NCBI RefSeq assembly: GCF_005796185.1
Contig: NZ_VAHM01000003.1
Location: 1 to 64,000 of the forward strand
Length of the DNA: 64,000 nt
From: Pseudarthrobacter sp. NamB4
GTDB taxonomy: Bacteria; Actinomycetota; Actinomycetes; Actinomycetales; Micrococcaceae
Direction: 5' to 3'
Shown: positions 45,638 through 54,571 of the stretch, in pieces
How positions within the stretch are numbered: the stretch's first letter is position 1
How the letters are laid out: the number at the start of each line of letters is the position of its first letter
Position numbers and translations under genes: made by a program
The notes under the pieces: model-generated
What the model saw: only the letters and a program-made list of their open reading frames with translations
Database searches by the model: none
Told to the model about the DNA's origin: nothing

Positions 45638-47578
45638 TTACAGCCCCAGGATCGCCTGGGCGATCTCGTCCGCGTCGCGCAGGGTGCGCTGGCCGCTGCG
45701 GTAGGCAGGCTGGCCCGGCTGCACGGCTTCGGCAGCAATGGCCGTCCCCCACTGGGAGGAGGAGAGCTGCAGCCCCAGCACGTAAAGGTTTTCCGTGGCG
45801 GAGCCGTTTGCTGCCACCGGCCGGTACGGATGGGGCAGAACGTCCAGGCCGGTGGACTGCACGGGAGCCCCCTCCGCCGTCATCATGAGCTTGGACCTGA
45901 CCAAACCGTCCGCGAGCAGTCGCTCCAGGACCGGTGAATCGTTTGCGGAAACCCTGTTGCCCGGGGCGAGCGCCTCCACCATGGTCCTCGCAGTGACCGG
46001 CGGCCCGTCCACCCATGGGGACGATGCAGTGAAAACCGCGTTTCTACGGTCCACCGCGAATTTGGGATCCGGCCCCACAAAACTGACAATTCCTGCGCGT
46101 GCCAGCGCAGCCAGTTGTTCTGAGCGCAGCGCCGGCGGTCCGCTGGCCAGGCCCTCAACGAAGGACTCGAACCAGCCACGCAGGCCAGCGACCCAGGACT
46201 CATCGGTGATGCCGCCGTCGGCCACTGCCGTTTTGAGGACGGCCCGGCCGCGGTGCAGGGCTCCGATGGCCATCTTCACCGGATCTTCCTCGCCTAGCGC
46301 GGAACGTCGGGCATCGTCTAGCAGGTACTCCACCACCGCGGCGTCGAGTTCCGTGCGCGAGGCGAACGAGCGCCCGGCCAGCGGCGCTGCCAGTCCCGGC
46401 AGGTCCAGCCGGTGGCGGGGCCCGACATGGACGGCCAGCACGCTCTCCACGCTGTCCTCCCACTTGCCGGCACTGTGCGCATGCGGGTGCAGTGCATCCT
46501 CAAGCGCGGCGAGGAAGGCCGCCGTGTCCGGAACCGCACCGGGCTGTGAACGCACCAGGGTGCCGTAATAGGCCCAGAGGGTGTCGCGGTGCAGGAGGGG
46601 CCACAGGTCATGGTCGAAACCCGGCCGGATGCCGGCGGTGCGGAAGCGCTCCAGCGCAGCTTCCGTGAGGTAGCGCAGCCTGACCGACGACGGGTAGTAG
46701 CCTGCCAGCCCAGCCTTCGCCCGGTAGGGGGTGCCGCGCCGGGACGCCGCTATGATGAGCGGCTCCTGGCCTGACGGTTCATAGTCAAGGCGGCCGCCGG
46801 TGCTGACGAACTTTCCGCCGCGGCCCTCCGTGAGCTGCACCATGGTGTCGAAAAAGTTCAGGCCCATGCCGCGGACCAGTACAGGTTCACCGGCCGGGAT
46901 GGCAGACCAGTCAACGTCTGCCGGAACGGCCGGCGGCAGGTACTGCAAACCCAGCTGTTCTGCCGAGGCCCGGAGTTCCCGCTGTTCCGGGTTCAGCCTC
47001 GACGGGATGTGGCCGAGGGCCAGCACCACTGCGTCGGCGCGCAGGGTTGTGCCGGTGGCGAGGCCGACGTCGAAACTGCCGTCTGCTGCGGGACGTACGG
47101 ATTCGGCCGTGGTTTCGTGGAAGTCGATGCTGACGCCGTCGGGCGCCTTTTCCATCAGCTCCTCCAGCGTGCAGCGGAGGTACCGGCCGTAGAGGGCCCG
47201 GCTGGGGAAGTCGCTGGACTCCAAAACCGCCAGCTCTGCCCGCTCGTCTGCCGTCAACGAAGGCAGCGGAGTGCGCTGCTGCACCGCCCGCCACTGGTCG
47301 AAGGTGGCACCGGCAATCGGCGGGGCCAGGGACGGGTCCTGCGGAATCAGCGTGGGATAAAAGGACTGGGTGTTCATCAGGTACAGCCGGGACTGCTGCG
47401 GCTGCCACACGTGGCCCGGCCCGGCCGGATAGGGGTCGATGACGTCGACGTGGAGCTGCACGGACCCTGAACGTCCTGCGCCCAGGGCCGCGGCGTTGGC
47501 GAGCAGGCGTTCCAGCACGCTGGTGCCCCGGGGGCCGGCACCAATGATGGCGGTCCGGATGCTCTGCGTTTTTTCCAC
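45638..47578 (-). CDS. FAD/NAD(P)-binding protein of unknown substrate (FAD_NAD-binding_9 type)
   Basis: 646 residues. The N-terminal Rossmann loop IRTAIIGAGPRGTSVLERLL and DPYPAGPGHVWQP motif identify the NAD(P)/FAD family often annotated as FAD/NAD(P)-binding protein or lysine N-monooxygenase-like. Further on, VLALGHIP is a typical second nucleotide-contact strand, and GLQLSSSQWGTAIAAEAVQ is a conserved C-terminal element. The substrate is unknown. The GTG at 47578 lies 7 nt after a TACTCT box; the longer frame to 47671 overlaps the divergent peptidase gene. Confidence 0.8.
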   Translation of the reverse strand: MEKTQSIRTAIIGAGPRGTSVLERLLANAAALGAGRSGSVQLHVDVIDPYPAGPGHVWQPQQSRLYLMNTQSFYPTLIPQDPSLAPPIAGATFDQWRAVQQRTPLPSLTADERAELAVLESSDFPSRALYGRYLRCTLEELMEKAPDGVSIDFHETTAESVRPAADGSFDVGLATGTTLRADAVVLALGHIPSRLNPEQRELRASAEQLGLQYLPPAVPADVDWSAIPAGEPVLVRGMGLNFFDTMVQLTEGRGGKFVSTGGRLDYEPSGQEPLIIAASRRGTPYRAKAGLAGYYPSSVRLRYLTEAALERFRTAGIRPGFDHDLWPLLHRDTLWAYYGTLVRSQPGAVPDTAAFLAALEDALHPHAHSAGKWEDSVESVLAVHVGPRHRLDLPGLAAPLAGRSFASRTELDAAVVEYLLDDARRSALGEEDPVKMAIGALHRGRAVLKTAVADGGITDESWVAGLRGWFESFVEGLASGPPALRSEQLAALARAGIVSFVGPDPKFAVDRRNAVFTASSPWVDGPPVTARTMVEALAPGNRVSANDSPVLERLLADGLVRSKLMMTAEGAPVQSTGLDVLPHPYRPVAANGSATENLYVLGLQLSSSQWGTAIAAEAVQPGQPAYRSGQRTLRDADEIAQAILGL

Positions 47579-47585
47579 GGCATCC

Positions 47586-47591
47586 AGAGTA
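47586..47591 (-). promoter_or_regulatory. Candidate -10 box of leaderless flavoprotein gene
   Basis: TACTCT on the minus strand, 7 nt before the GTG at 47578. Confidence 0.45.
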
Positions 47592-47643
47592 CGGGCTGAC
47601 GGCGTGACTTGCCCGCGGGGAGCGAAGTTGTTTGGATGTCCCA

Positions 47644-49953
47644 ATGACCACCACTGCAGCTGATCCAGCACCCGCCTCCGGTTCCGGCGATACCTCCGGC
47701 GGCGTCCCCTCGGGCGTCGCCCCCGAGCCTACCGACGAGAATGCGTGGCTGGAGGACATCTACGGCGAAGAGCAGCTTGCGTGGGTCAAGGAGCAGAACT
47801 CCCGCACGGAAGACCTGCTGGAGGACGCCGACTACGCGGAACTCGAGGACAGCATCCTGGAGGTGCTGGACTCCACGGACCGGATCGCCATGGTGGGAAA
47901 GCGCGGCGACTGGTACTACAACTTCTGGAAGGACGGGCAGAACCCGAAAGGGCTGTGGCGCCGCACCACCTGGGAAAGCTACTGCACGGATTCCCCCGAA
48001 TGGGACGTCCTGCTGGATGTCGACGCCCTGGCCGCCACTGAGGGCCAGGAGTGGGTGTTCCACGGTGCCACCTTCCTCCGCCCAAAGGCCGGGGAGCCCT
48101 ACCGCCTTGCACTGCTGGCCCTCTCCCCCGATGGCGGCGACGCCAACCGTTACCGCGAATTCGACGTGGAGCGCCGCGCCTTCGTCGACCCGGCAGACGG
48201 CGGCTTCGACCTGCCGACGGCGAAGGGCAACGTTTCCTGGCTGGACGCCGAAACGCTGCTGGTCGCTTCCACTGCTGAGGGGCTGCCGAAGACCGCATCC
48301 TCCTACGCGCGGACCGCTGTGACACTCACTCGGGGCGCGTCATTGGCCCAAGCGCCGCTTCTCTTCGAGGTCCCCCAGGACCACATGATGGCAGTGGTGG
48401 CCCACGACCCCACGCCCGGCTTCGAGCGCACCTTCGCCGTTGACTACATCGATTTCTTCAATCGCAGGAACCTGGTGCTGCGTGACGGGGACTGGGTGCA
48501 AATCGATGTTCCTACAGATGTCAACGTCAGCGCGCACCGGGAATGGCTGCTGTTCCGGCCCCAGCAGGACTGGACCATTAACGCCGTGACGCACCCGGCG
48601 GGTTCGTTGCTCGCCTGCGGGTTCGAGGACTACCTCGCCGGAGTCCGGGATCTTGCGGTGCTGTTCACACCGGATTCCCGCACGTCGCTCCAGTCCTGGA
48701 GCTGGACCCGCAACTTCCTGCTGCTCAACCTCCTCAAGGACGTCTCATCCGAGATCCGGGTGCTTGATCCGTCCCGGCCGGGTGCTGGGGCGGATGGCTC
48801 CAGCGCCGCCAGCGCCTGGGCCTGCACCCTCCTTGATGCCTGCCCGCCCCTGCACGACGTCAATGCCTACGCGGTGGATGACGAAGACGAGGCGGGGGCC
48901 ACTGCCGACAGCGGCGCCGGCGACGACTTCTGGCTGGTAGCCACCGGCTTCACCACCCCCACTACCCTGATGCGCGGCACACTGGAACGCGGCACGCTGG
49001 AACACGGGCACGACGACGGCGGTCGCCAGGAGGCTGGTGAGGCACTTGGCGTGGTGAGCCGGCATGCGGTGGTCAAGTCGTCGCCGTCGTTCTTTGCGGA
49101 CGGTGAGTATGAAGTGCAGCAGCACTTCGCCGTGTCCGACGATGGCACCCGCGTCCCCTATTTCCAGGTTGGACCCCGGGACCTGGCGCTGGACGGGCAG
49201 AATCCCACGCAGCTTTCCGGCTACGGCGGGTTCGAGGTTTCCCGCACGCCGGCCTACAGCGGCACGGTGGGCAGGGCCTGGCTGGAGCGGCGGACCACCG
49301 GCGTGCCGGGTGCGGACGGGCAGGCCGCGCACTCCCGGGGCGGAGTCTACGTGGTGGCGAACATCCGCGGCGGCGGCGAATACGGGCCGGCGTGGCACCG
49401 CGCGGCATTGCAGGAAAACCGGCACAAGGCTTACCAGGATTTTGCAGCGGTGGCCAAGGACCTCATATCGCGCGGGGTGACCTCCCGGGAGAGGCTGGGC
49501 TGCGTGGGCGGGTCCAACGGCGGGCTGTTGGTGGGCAACATGCTGACCCGGTACCCCGAGCTTTTCGGCGCAGTCTCCTGCGGCGTGCCTCTGCTGGACA
49601 TGCGCCGCTACACCAGGCTCTCGGCCGGCCACTCCTGGATTGCCGAATATGGCGACCCGGACGTGCCGGAGCAGTGGGAGTTCATCAAGACTTTCTCCCC
49701 CTACCATCTGCTCAAGGACGGCGTGGAGTACCCGGAAACGTTCATTTGGACGGCTACCTCGGATGACCGGGTGGGTCCGGTGCAGGCCCGCAAGATGGCG
49801 GCCCGCATGCTGGCGATGGGCATCCCGAATGTCTGGTTCCACGAAGCACTTGAGGGCGGGCACGCCGGGGCGTCTGACAATCGGCAGGCCGCGGCGCTGC
49901 AGGCCCGCAGCCAGCACTTCCTGTGGAGGGCGCTGGCCGGCAGAACCGGATGA
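47644..49953 (+). CDS. Prolyl oligopeptidase family (S9A) serine peptidase
   Basis: 769 residues. N-terminal beta-propeller (about 80-460), then an alpha/beta-hydrolase domain with VVANIRGGGEYGPAWH, nucleophile motif GGSNGGLLVG (Ser624), Asp in TATSDDRVGPVQ and His in EGGHAG. S9A peptidases cut short peptides after proline; no signal peptide, so cytoplasmic. The ATG at 47644 is chosen; an in-frame TTG lies 12 nt upstream. A short low-complexity insert (RGTLERGTLEHGHDD) comes from a 15-bp duplication at 48973-49002. Its stop overlaps the GNAT start. Confidence 0.85.
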   Translation: MTTTAADPAPASGSGDTSGGVPSGVAPEPTDENAWLEDIYGEEQLAWVKEQNSRTEDLLEDADYAELEDSILEVLDSTDRIAMVGKRGDWYYNFWKDGQNPKGLWRRTTWESYCTDSPEWDVLLDVDALAATEGQEWVFHGATFLRPKAGEPYRLALLALSPDGGDANRYREFDVERRAFVDPADGGFDLPTAKGNVSWLDAETLLVASTAEGLPKTASSYARTAVTLTRGASLAQAPLLFEVPQDHMMAVVAHDPTPGFERTFAVDYIDFFNRRNLVLRDGDWVQIDVPTDVNVSAHREWLLFRPQQDWTINAVTHPAGSLLACGFEDYLAGVRDLAVLFTPDSRTSLQSWSWTRNFLLLNLLKDVSSEIRVLDPSRPGAGADGSSAASAWACTLLDACPPLHDVNAYAVDDEDEAGATADSGAGDDFWLVATGFTTPTTLMRGTLERGTLEHGHDDGGRQEAGEALGVVSRHAVVKSSPSFFADGEYEVQQHFAVSDDGTRVPYFQVGPRDLALDGQNPTQLSGYGGFEVSRTPAYSGTVGRAWLERRTTGVPGADGQAAHSRGGVYVVANIRGGGEYGPAWHRAALQENRHKAYQDFAAVAKDLISRGVTSRERLGCVGGSNGGLLVGNMLTRYPELFGAVSCGVPLLDMRRYTRLSAGHSWIAEYGDPDVPEQWEFIKTFSPYHLLKDGVEYPETFIWTATSDDRVGPVQARKMAARMLAMGIPNVWFHEALEGGHAGASDNRQAAALQARSQHFLWRALAGRTG
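48973..49002 (+). repeat. 15-bp tandem duplication in the peptidase gene
   Basis: Two copies of CGCGGCAC(A/G)CTGGAA, in frame, encoding RGTLE twice. Confidence 0.8.
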
Positions 49954-50474
49954 CGCCGGTGCTGATGGTGCGGCGTGCTGCCGCTTCCGATGTGGAGGGG
50001 CTGGCGGAAGTCCACCTTCGCTGCTGGCGGGAAACGTACCGAGGGATGCTGTCCGGGGCGTTTCTGTCAGCTGTGGACTCGGCCAACCGGTTGGCACTGT
50101 GGCGGTCGCTGTTGGACCGCCCCGAACCGGCTGAGGCGTGGGCGGCGTGCGACGGCGGCACGGTGGTTGGTTTCGCCGGCGTCCGCCACGTGCCGGCCGG
50201 GGATCAAACGCATCCTGTCCCGCCGCCGCCGTCCGGCAGCCTTGAACTGTGGGGCCTCTACCTGTTGGCATCGCACCAGGGGCTGGGGCTGGGACGGCAG
50301 CTTCTGGAAGCCGCGCTCGGGGGTGAGGCGGCGAGCCTCTGGGTCGCAGCCGAAAATGCGAAGGCCATCGCGTTCTACCGCCGCTTCGGGTTTGAACCCG
50401 ATGGCGCCGAGGACATTTTGGTGGACTGGGAGAACCTTCGTGAGGTCCGGATGGTGCGGGCAGCCCGGCGGTGA
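49950..50474 (+). CDS. GNAT family N-acetyltransferase
   Basis: 174 residues. Begins RRAAASDVEGLAEVHLRCWRETYRG, a common GNAT start; acetyl-CoA binding motif A is LYLLASHQGLGLGRQLLEAAL with QGLGLG as the pyrophosphate loop; motif B is ENAKAIAFYRRFGFEPDG. Substrate unknown. The ATG overlaps the peptidase stop (ATGA), suggesting the two are made together. Confidence 0.85.
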   Translation: MTPVLMVRRAAASDVEGLAEVHLRCWRETYRGMLSGAFLSAVDSANRLALWRSLLDRPEPAEAWAACDGGTVVGFAGVRHVPAGDQTHPVPPPPSGSLELWGLYLLASHQGLGLGRQLLEAALGGEAASLWVAAENAKAIAFYRRFGFEPDGAEDILVDWENLREVRMVRAARR

Positions 50475-50532
50475 GCCGTTTTGCACTGGATGCCCGGATC
50501 TGCGTATCCTTGGTGGGCTAGGAATAGCAATT

Positions 50533-50621
50533 GGAGACGTGCCAGAGCGGCCGAATGGACTTCACTGCTAATGAAGGGTCGGGGTTAAACTCGACCGGGG
50601 GTTCAAATCCCCCCGTCTCCG
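50533..50621 (+). tRNA. tRNA-Ser (GCT)
   Basis: 89 nt, acceptor GGAGACG/CGTCTCC with G73, long variable arm, anticodon GCT at 50567-50569. Confidence 0.95.
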
Positions 50622-50626
50622 CGTTT

Positions 50627-50650
50627 GGCCCCGGTCCCCGGACCGGGGCC
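50627..50650 (+). terminator. Hairpin after tRNA-Ser (GCT)
   Basis: GGCCCCGGTC CCCG GACCGGGGCC, 10-bp perfect stem; related CCGGTCC/GGACCGG copies follow at 50663-50678. Confidence 0.6.
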
Positions 50651-50719
50651 TACTGCGTACCCGGTCCGGGGACCGGACACCCTGCGCGTTGCCCGTTCCG
50701 CCGGTGGCAGGATAAGCGG

Positions 50720-52168
50720 ATGGCAGCAAGCAACAAGGTGGCTGAGGGATCAGGAACCACGCAGGTCTGGAACCCCCGCCTCGCGCTCCTGGTGGCCGCG
50801 ACGTTCTTCATGGAGTTCCTCGACGGCACCGTCCTCACGACGGCCATCCCCAACATCGCTGCCGACTTCGCTGTGCCTGCTGCCGACGTCAACATCACCA
50901 TGACCGCGTATTTGTTAACCGTGGCTGTGGGAATTCCCCTCAGTGGCTGGCTGGCCGAGCGGTTCGGCGCACGGCGGGTCTTCTGCCTCGCCATCGCGGT
51001 GTTCACCATCGCATCCCTGGCCTGCTCCCTCAGCCAGGACCTTTCCATGCTGACGGCCAGCCGCATCCTGCAGGGTACCGGCGGGGCCATGATGGTACCG
51101 GTGGGAACCCTGGTGGTGCTGCGGGGAACCCCAAAATCCGAGCTCCTGCGTGCAACCGCGTTCCTTGTCTGGCCCGGCCTGCTGGCGCCGGTCCTGGCCC
51201 CGCTGGTGGGCGGTGCGTTCACCACGTACTTGTCCTGGCACTGGATCTTCCTGATCAACCTTCCGCTAGGCGCCGCGGCCTTCATCACCGCTTTCCGGCT
51301 GGTCCCTGCCACTGCCGGTGATCCCGGCCGAAGGCTGGACTGGCCAGGCCTGCTTCTCACCACGGCCGGAGTTGGAGCCTTGGTGGTGGGGCTGGAACTG
51401 GCCAGCACCCATCCCGATCTTCCCTGGGCCGGCATCAGTGCCTTTTCAGGAGCAGCGGCCCTGGCTGCCGCTGTCCTGTGGATGCGCCGCAGCGTGAACC
51501 CGCTCTTTGACCTGGGCGTCTTTCGCACCCGTACCTTCAGGGCGATGGCCACCGGCGGCTTCATCTACCGGCTGACCATCAGCTCAATACCCTTCCTCCT
51601 TCCGCTGATGTTCCAGCAAGGGTTCGGCTGGTCCCCGCTGCATGCAGGCATCATGCTGGCCGCGGTTTTCATCGGCAACATTGGCATCAAACCCGCCACC
51701 ACACCCCTCATCAGGCGTTTCGGCTTCAAGGCAATGCTGGTCTTCGCTTCCCTGGCGTCGGCGGTGACCTTTGTCCTCTGTGCCCTGCTGACGCCCGAGA
51801 CGCCGCAGGCGCTGACCTTCGCCCTGCTCGTGTGCAGCGGAGCCTTCCGCTCCATCGGCTTTTCGGCCTACGCGTCGGTGCAGTACGCCGACATTGTGCC
51901 GGCCCAACTCACGTCCGCCAATACCGTCTCAGCCACCCTGGTCCAGCTCGGCACCGGTACCGGCATCGCCGTCGCGGCCCTCCTGATCCGGTCCTTTGAC
52001 GGGCTTGCGGCCTTCCCACAGGATCCCGCAGGGCCATTCCGCGGCGCCTTCCTGGCCATGGCCGTGCTGATGCTGGCCAGCACCGCCGACAGCCTCTTCC
52101 TGCCGCGCCATGCAGGAGCAGAAGTCAGCCGGCCGGAGGCAAACCGGACTGGGCCCCGGCCTGCCTGA
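50720..52168 (+). CDS. MFS transporter, DHA2 (14-TMS drug:H+ antiporter) family
   Basis: 482 residues with 13-14 membrane segments. Family motifs: FMEFLDGTVLTTAIPNIAADF (TM1, with the D/T typical of DHA2), LAERFGARRVF (motif A), RILQGTGGAMMVPVG (motif B region) and WHWIFLINLPLGAAAF (motif after TM6). It probably exports a toxic organic compound by proton exchange; substrate unknown. The ATG at 50720 is used, with AGGA 9 nt upstream; the open frame continues back through the tRNA and is spurious there. Confidence 0.88.
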   Translation: MAASNKVAEGSGTTQVWNPRLALLVAATFFMEFLDGTVLTTAIPNIAADFAVPAADVNITMTAYLLTVAVGIPLSGWLAERFGARRVFCLAIAVFTIASLACSLSQDLSMLTASRILQGTGGAMMVPVGTLVVLRGTPKSELLRATAFLVWPGLLAPVLAPLVGGAFTTYLSWHWIFLINLPLGAAAFITAFRLVPATAGDPGRRLDWPGLLLTTAGVGALVVGLELASTHPDLPWAGISAFSGAAALAAAVLWMRRSVNPLFDLGVFRTRTFRAMATGGFIYRLTISSIPFLLPLMFQQGFGWSPLHAGIMLAAVFIGNIGIKPATTPLIRRFGFKAMLVFASLASAVTFVLCALLTPETPQALTFALLVCSGAFRSIGFSAYASVQYADIVPAQLTSANTVSATLVQLGTGTGIAVAALLIRSFDGLAAFPQDPAGPFRGAFLAMAVLMLASTADSLFLPRHAGAEVSRPEANRTGPRPA

Positions 52169-52176
52169 GGTAACCC

Positions 52177-52216
52177 AGCCTGGGCCGCGACGGCTTGGGC
52201 TCAGCCGGCCCAGGCT
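52177..52216. terminator. Possible hairpin between MFS gene and recQ
   Basis: AGCCTGGGCC (52177-52186) pairs perfectly with GGCCCAGGCT (52207-52216); the right arm is part of the tandem repeat and could be replaced by later copies. Confidence 0.4.
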
Positions 52217-52260
52217 CAGGCGGCCCAGGCTCAGGCGGCCCAGGCTCAGGCGGCTTGCGC
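52201..52260. repeat. Four tandem 15-bp repeats at the recQ 3' end
   Basis: Units TCAGCCGGCCCAGGC, TCAGGCGGCCCAGGC (twice) and TCAGGCGGCTTGCGC. The last unit holds the recQ stop; every unit reads GCCTGA in the recQ frame, giving repeated in-frame stops. Confidence 0.85.
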
Positions 52261-54423
52261 GAGGGCCAGCGGAAGCACAGCGCCCGCGCCTGCCTGGCGA
52301 AGGGCGCGGCCGGCGACAGTGAGCGTCCACCTGCTGTCCACGATGTCGTCGACCAGCATCACGCTGCCGCCCTGGAGGGAAGCCAGCGCGGCCTCGAGCT
52401 CCGGCCCCACCACCAGGCGGTCCCACACCCCGGCCAGGCGGTAGGCGCTGTTGCCACCGCGGCTCCCCGTAGGGCCGCCGTGGGCCAACTGCAGCTCACC
52501 CAAGTAGGGGATGCGGCCAATTCCAGAGATGCCTTGCGCGAGGGAACCCACAAGTTCGGGCTTGGATCGCGAAGGGATGCTGACAATGCCGGCAGGCCGT
52601 CCCGCTCCGCTCCAGCCCGGAGTGCGGGTATCCCCGGCGCCCCATTCGCGCAGGACCTGCACGCACGCCTGCAGCATGCCCGGCTCCACGGGACGGTCCG
52701 GCGCGCCGGCCGCAAACAGCTCGCGCAGGGCGCCACCCCAGCCAAGGTCCGTCAACCGCGCCAGGACCCGCCCTTCGGCGAGTCCTTCTGCAGGTTTCAG
52801 CTTGCCTTTGACCGGAACGCCAAGGCGGTCCATCCCGCTGGGCCACTGCAGCCTTGCCTCCAGCACACCACCAGCCCTGCTGAGGGTCTGCCCGGCTGCA
52901 GCGGTAGCTGTTTCGTCTATCTCTGCCGGGAACCAGCGCCCCGCGCAGTTGTCGCACCTGCCACAGGGATGAGCGGTCTCGTCGTCAAGGACGGACGTGA
53001 TGTATTCCATCCGGCAACCAGCGGTGTCCTGGTAAATCACCATGGAGTCCTGCTCGTCCACACGGGCTTCGGCAATCCGCTGGTACCGCTCGGCATCGTA
53101 AACCCAGGGCTGCCCGGTGGACCGCCATCCGCCGCCCACCCGCTCCACTGCGCCGTCCACGGACAGCACCTTCAGCAGCAGCTCCAGCGGAGTCCGGCGA
53201 AGATCGACCCGGGCTTCCAGTGCCACCGTGGAGAGGGCTGTGCCTGCTTCGGCCAGTGCCGTGAGAACGGCCGCTGCTTTCTCCTCCGAGGGCATGGATG
53301 CGGTGGCGAAGTACTGCCAGATATCCCGGTCTTCGGTGCCGGGCAGGAGCAGGACATCAGCGTTGGCTGCACCACGGCCGGCACGCCCCACCTGCTGGTA
53401 GTACGCCACCGGCGAGGACGGGGCGCCCAGGTGGACAACAAAACCCAAGTCAGGCTTGTCGAAGCCCATCCCCAGGGCGGAGGTGGCCACCAGCGCCTTG
53501 ACTTGGTTGTCCTTCAGCAGCTGTTCGGCGCGTTCCCTGTCCGCGGGGTCCGTGCGGCCGGTGTAGGCCAGCACATCGTGGCCGGCTTCCGCCAGAAGCC
53601 TGGCGGTGTCTTCCGCCGCAGAAACGGTCAACGTGTAGATGATTCCGCTGCCGGGAAGGTCGGTGAGATGGGTCAGCAGCCAGCCCAGCCGCTGTTTGGC
53701 GTCCGGCAGGGACAGGACACCCAGCCGCAGCGAGTCCCTGCCCAAGGCACCGCGGATGGTCAGGACGCCCACGCCGAGCTGCTCTTCGATATCGTGCACC
53801 ACCCGGGAGTTGGCGGTGGCAGTGGTAGCCAGCACCGGGACCGAGTCCGGCAGCTGCGTGATCAGGTCAGCGATCCTGCGGTAATCTGGCCGGAAGTCGT
53901 GGCCCCAGTCCGATATGCAGTGGGCCTCGTCGATCACCAGCAGGCCGGTGCGCCGGATAAGTTCGGGGAGCTGGTTCTCCCGGAAAGACGGATTGGTCAG
54001 CCGCTCCGGGGACACCAGAAGGACGTCCACCTGGTCGGCGGCCAGCTGTTCGCGGACATTGTCCCATTCCAGCTGGTTGGCGGAGTTGATCGCCACCGCA
54101 CGGACCCCTGCCCGGGCGGCTGCGGCCACCTGGTCCCGCATCAGGGCAAGCAGGGGCGAGACGATGAGGGTGGGCCCGGCCCCTCTGCGCCGCAGCAACA
54201 GCGAGGCCACGAAATAAACGGCTGATTTTCCCCACCCTGTCCGCTGGACCACCAGAGCCCGCCGGCCGCCGTCGACCAGTGCCTCTATCGCCTCAAATTG
54301 GCCCTCATGGAAGCCCGCCTCCGGGTTGCCCACCAGTTCGCGGAGGACCTCCAGGGCCTGGCCATGGGTGGCGGAGGCAGGAGCAGGATCAGTAATTACC
54401 GTGGCGTACTGGTTATCGACCAT
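52246..54423 (-). CDS. recQ: RecQ-family ATP-dependent DNA helicase with C-terminal PRTase-like motif
   Basis: 725 residues. Superfamily-2 helicase motifs in order: Walker A QRTGWGKSAVYF (near 60), SPLLALMRDQV, VIDEAHCISDWGHDFRPDY (near 167), ATTATAN, and motif VI QQVGRAGRG. A zinc-binding Cys cluster (HPCGRCDNCAG) follows near 490. The last 50 residues read GGSVMLVDDIVDSRWTLTV, which matches the PRPP-binding signature of phosphoribosyltransferases; actinobacterial RecQ proteins of this size carry such a domain, role unknown. The ATG at 54423 is chosen; the 136 codons before it overlap the phosphomannomutase gene and are rejected. No ribosome-binding site; GATACT 6 nt upstream. Confidence 0.9.
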   Translation of the reverse strand: MVDNQYATVITDPAPASATHGQALEVLRELVGNPEAGFHEGQFEAIEALVDGGRRALVVQRTGWGKSAVYFVASLLLRRRGAGPTLIVSPLLALMRDQVAAAARAGVRAVAINSANQLEWDNVREQLAADQVDVLLVSPERLTNPSFRENQLPELIRRTGLLVIDEAHCISDWGHDFRPDYRRIADLITQLPDSVPVLATTATANSRVVHDIEEQLGVGVLTIRGALGRDSLRLGVLSLPDAKQRLGWLLTHLTDLPGSGIIYTLTVSAAEDTARLLAEAGHDVLAYTGRTDPADRERAEQLLKDNQVKALVATSALGMGFDKPDLGFVVHLGAPSSPVAYYQQVGRAGRGAANADVLLLPGTEDRDIWQYFATASMPSEEKAAAVLTALAEAGTALSTVALEARVDLRRTPLELLLKVLSVDGAVERVGGGWRSTGQPWVYDAERYQRIAEARVDEQDSMVIYQDTAGCRMEYITSVLDDETAHPCGRCDNCAGRWFPAEIDETATAAAGQTLSRAGGVLEARLQWPSGMDRLGVPVKGKLKPAEGLAEGRVLARLTDLGWGGALRELFAAGAPDRPVEPGMLQACVQVLREWGAGDTRTPGWSGAGRPAGIVSIPSRSKPELVGSLAQGISGIGRIPYLGELQLAHGGPTGSRGGNSAYRLAGVWDRLVVGPELEAALASLQGGSVMLVDDIVDSRWTLTVAGRALRQAGAGAVLPLALAQAA

Positions 54424-54558
54424 TGATTCAGTATCCCAGCCCCCTCCGATAGCCGGCACCCTGCGATGTGCTATGTGGAAACCCTGAGGCTCCACATATT
54501 GCCCGCACATAAGACGGCCTGGCCTGCGCAACCCGGCCACCAGCTCCAGGCTTGCCCG

Positions 54559-54564
54559 TAAGAT
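54559..54564 (+). promoter_or_regulatory. Candidate -10 box of leaderless phosphomannomutase gene
   Basis: TAAGAT, 7 nt before the GTG at 54572. Confidence 0.55.
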
Positions 54565-54571
54565 AAAGCCC

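Noticed and set aside
42904..45738. 944-codon minus-strand open frame across the nuclease/nucleotidase gene
   Set aside because: No recognisable domain; antisense shadow of a gene with clear catalytic motifs.
50531..50719. Extension of the MFS protein through tRNA-Ser
   Set aside because: The extension is translated tRNA and terminator sequence; a proper start is at 50720.
52201..52260. Short CRISPR-like array
   Set aside because: Contiguous 15-bp units without spacers and no cas genes.
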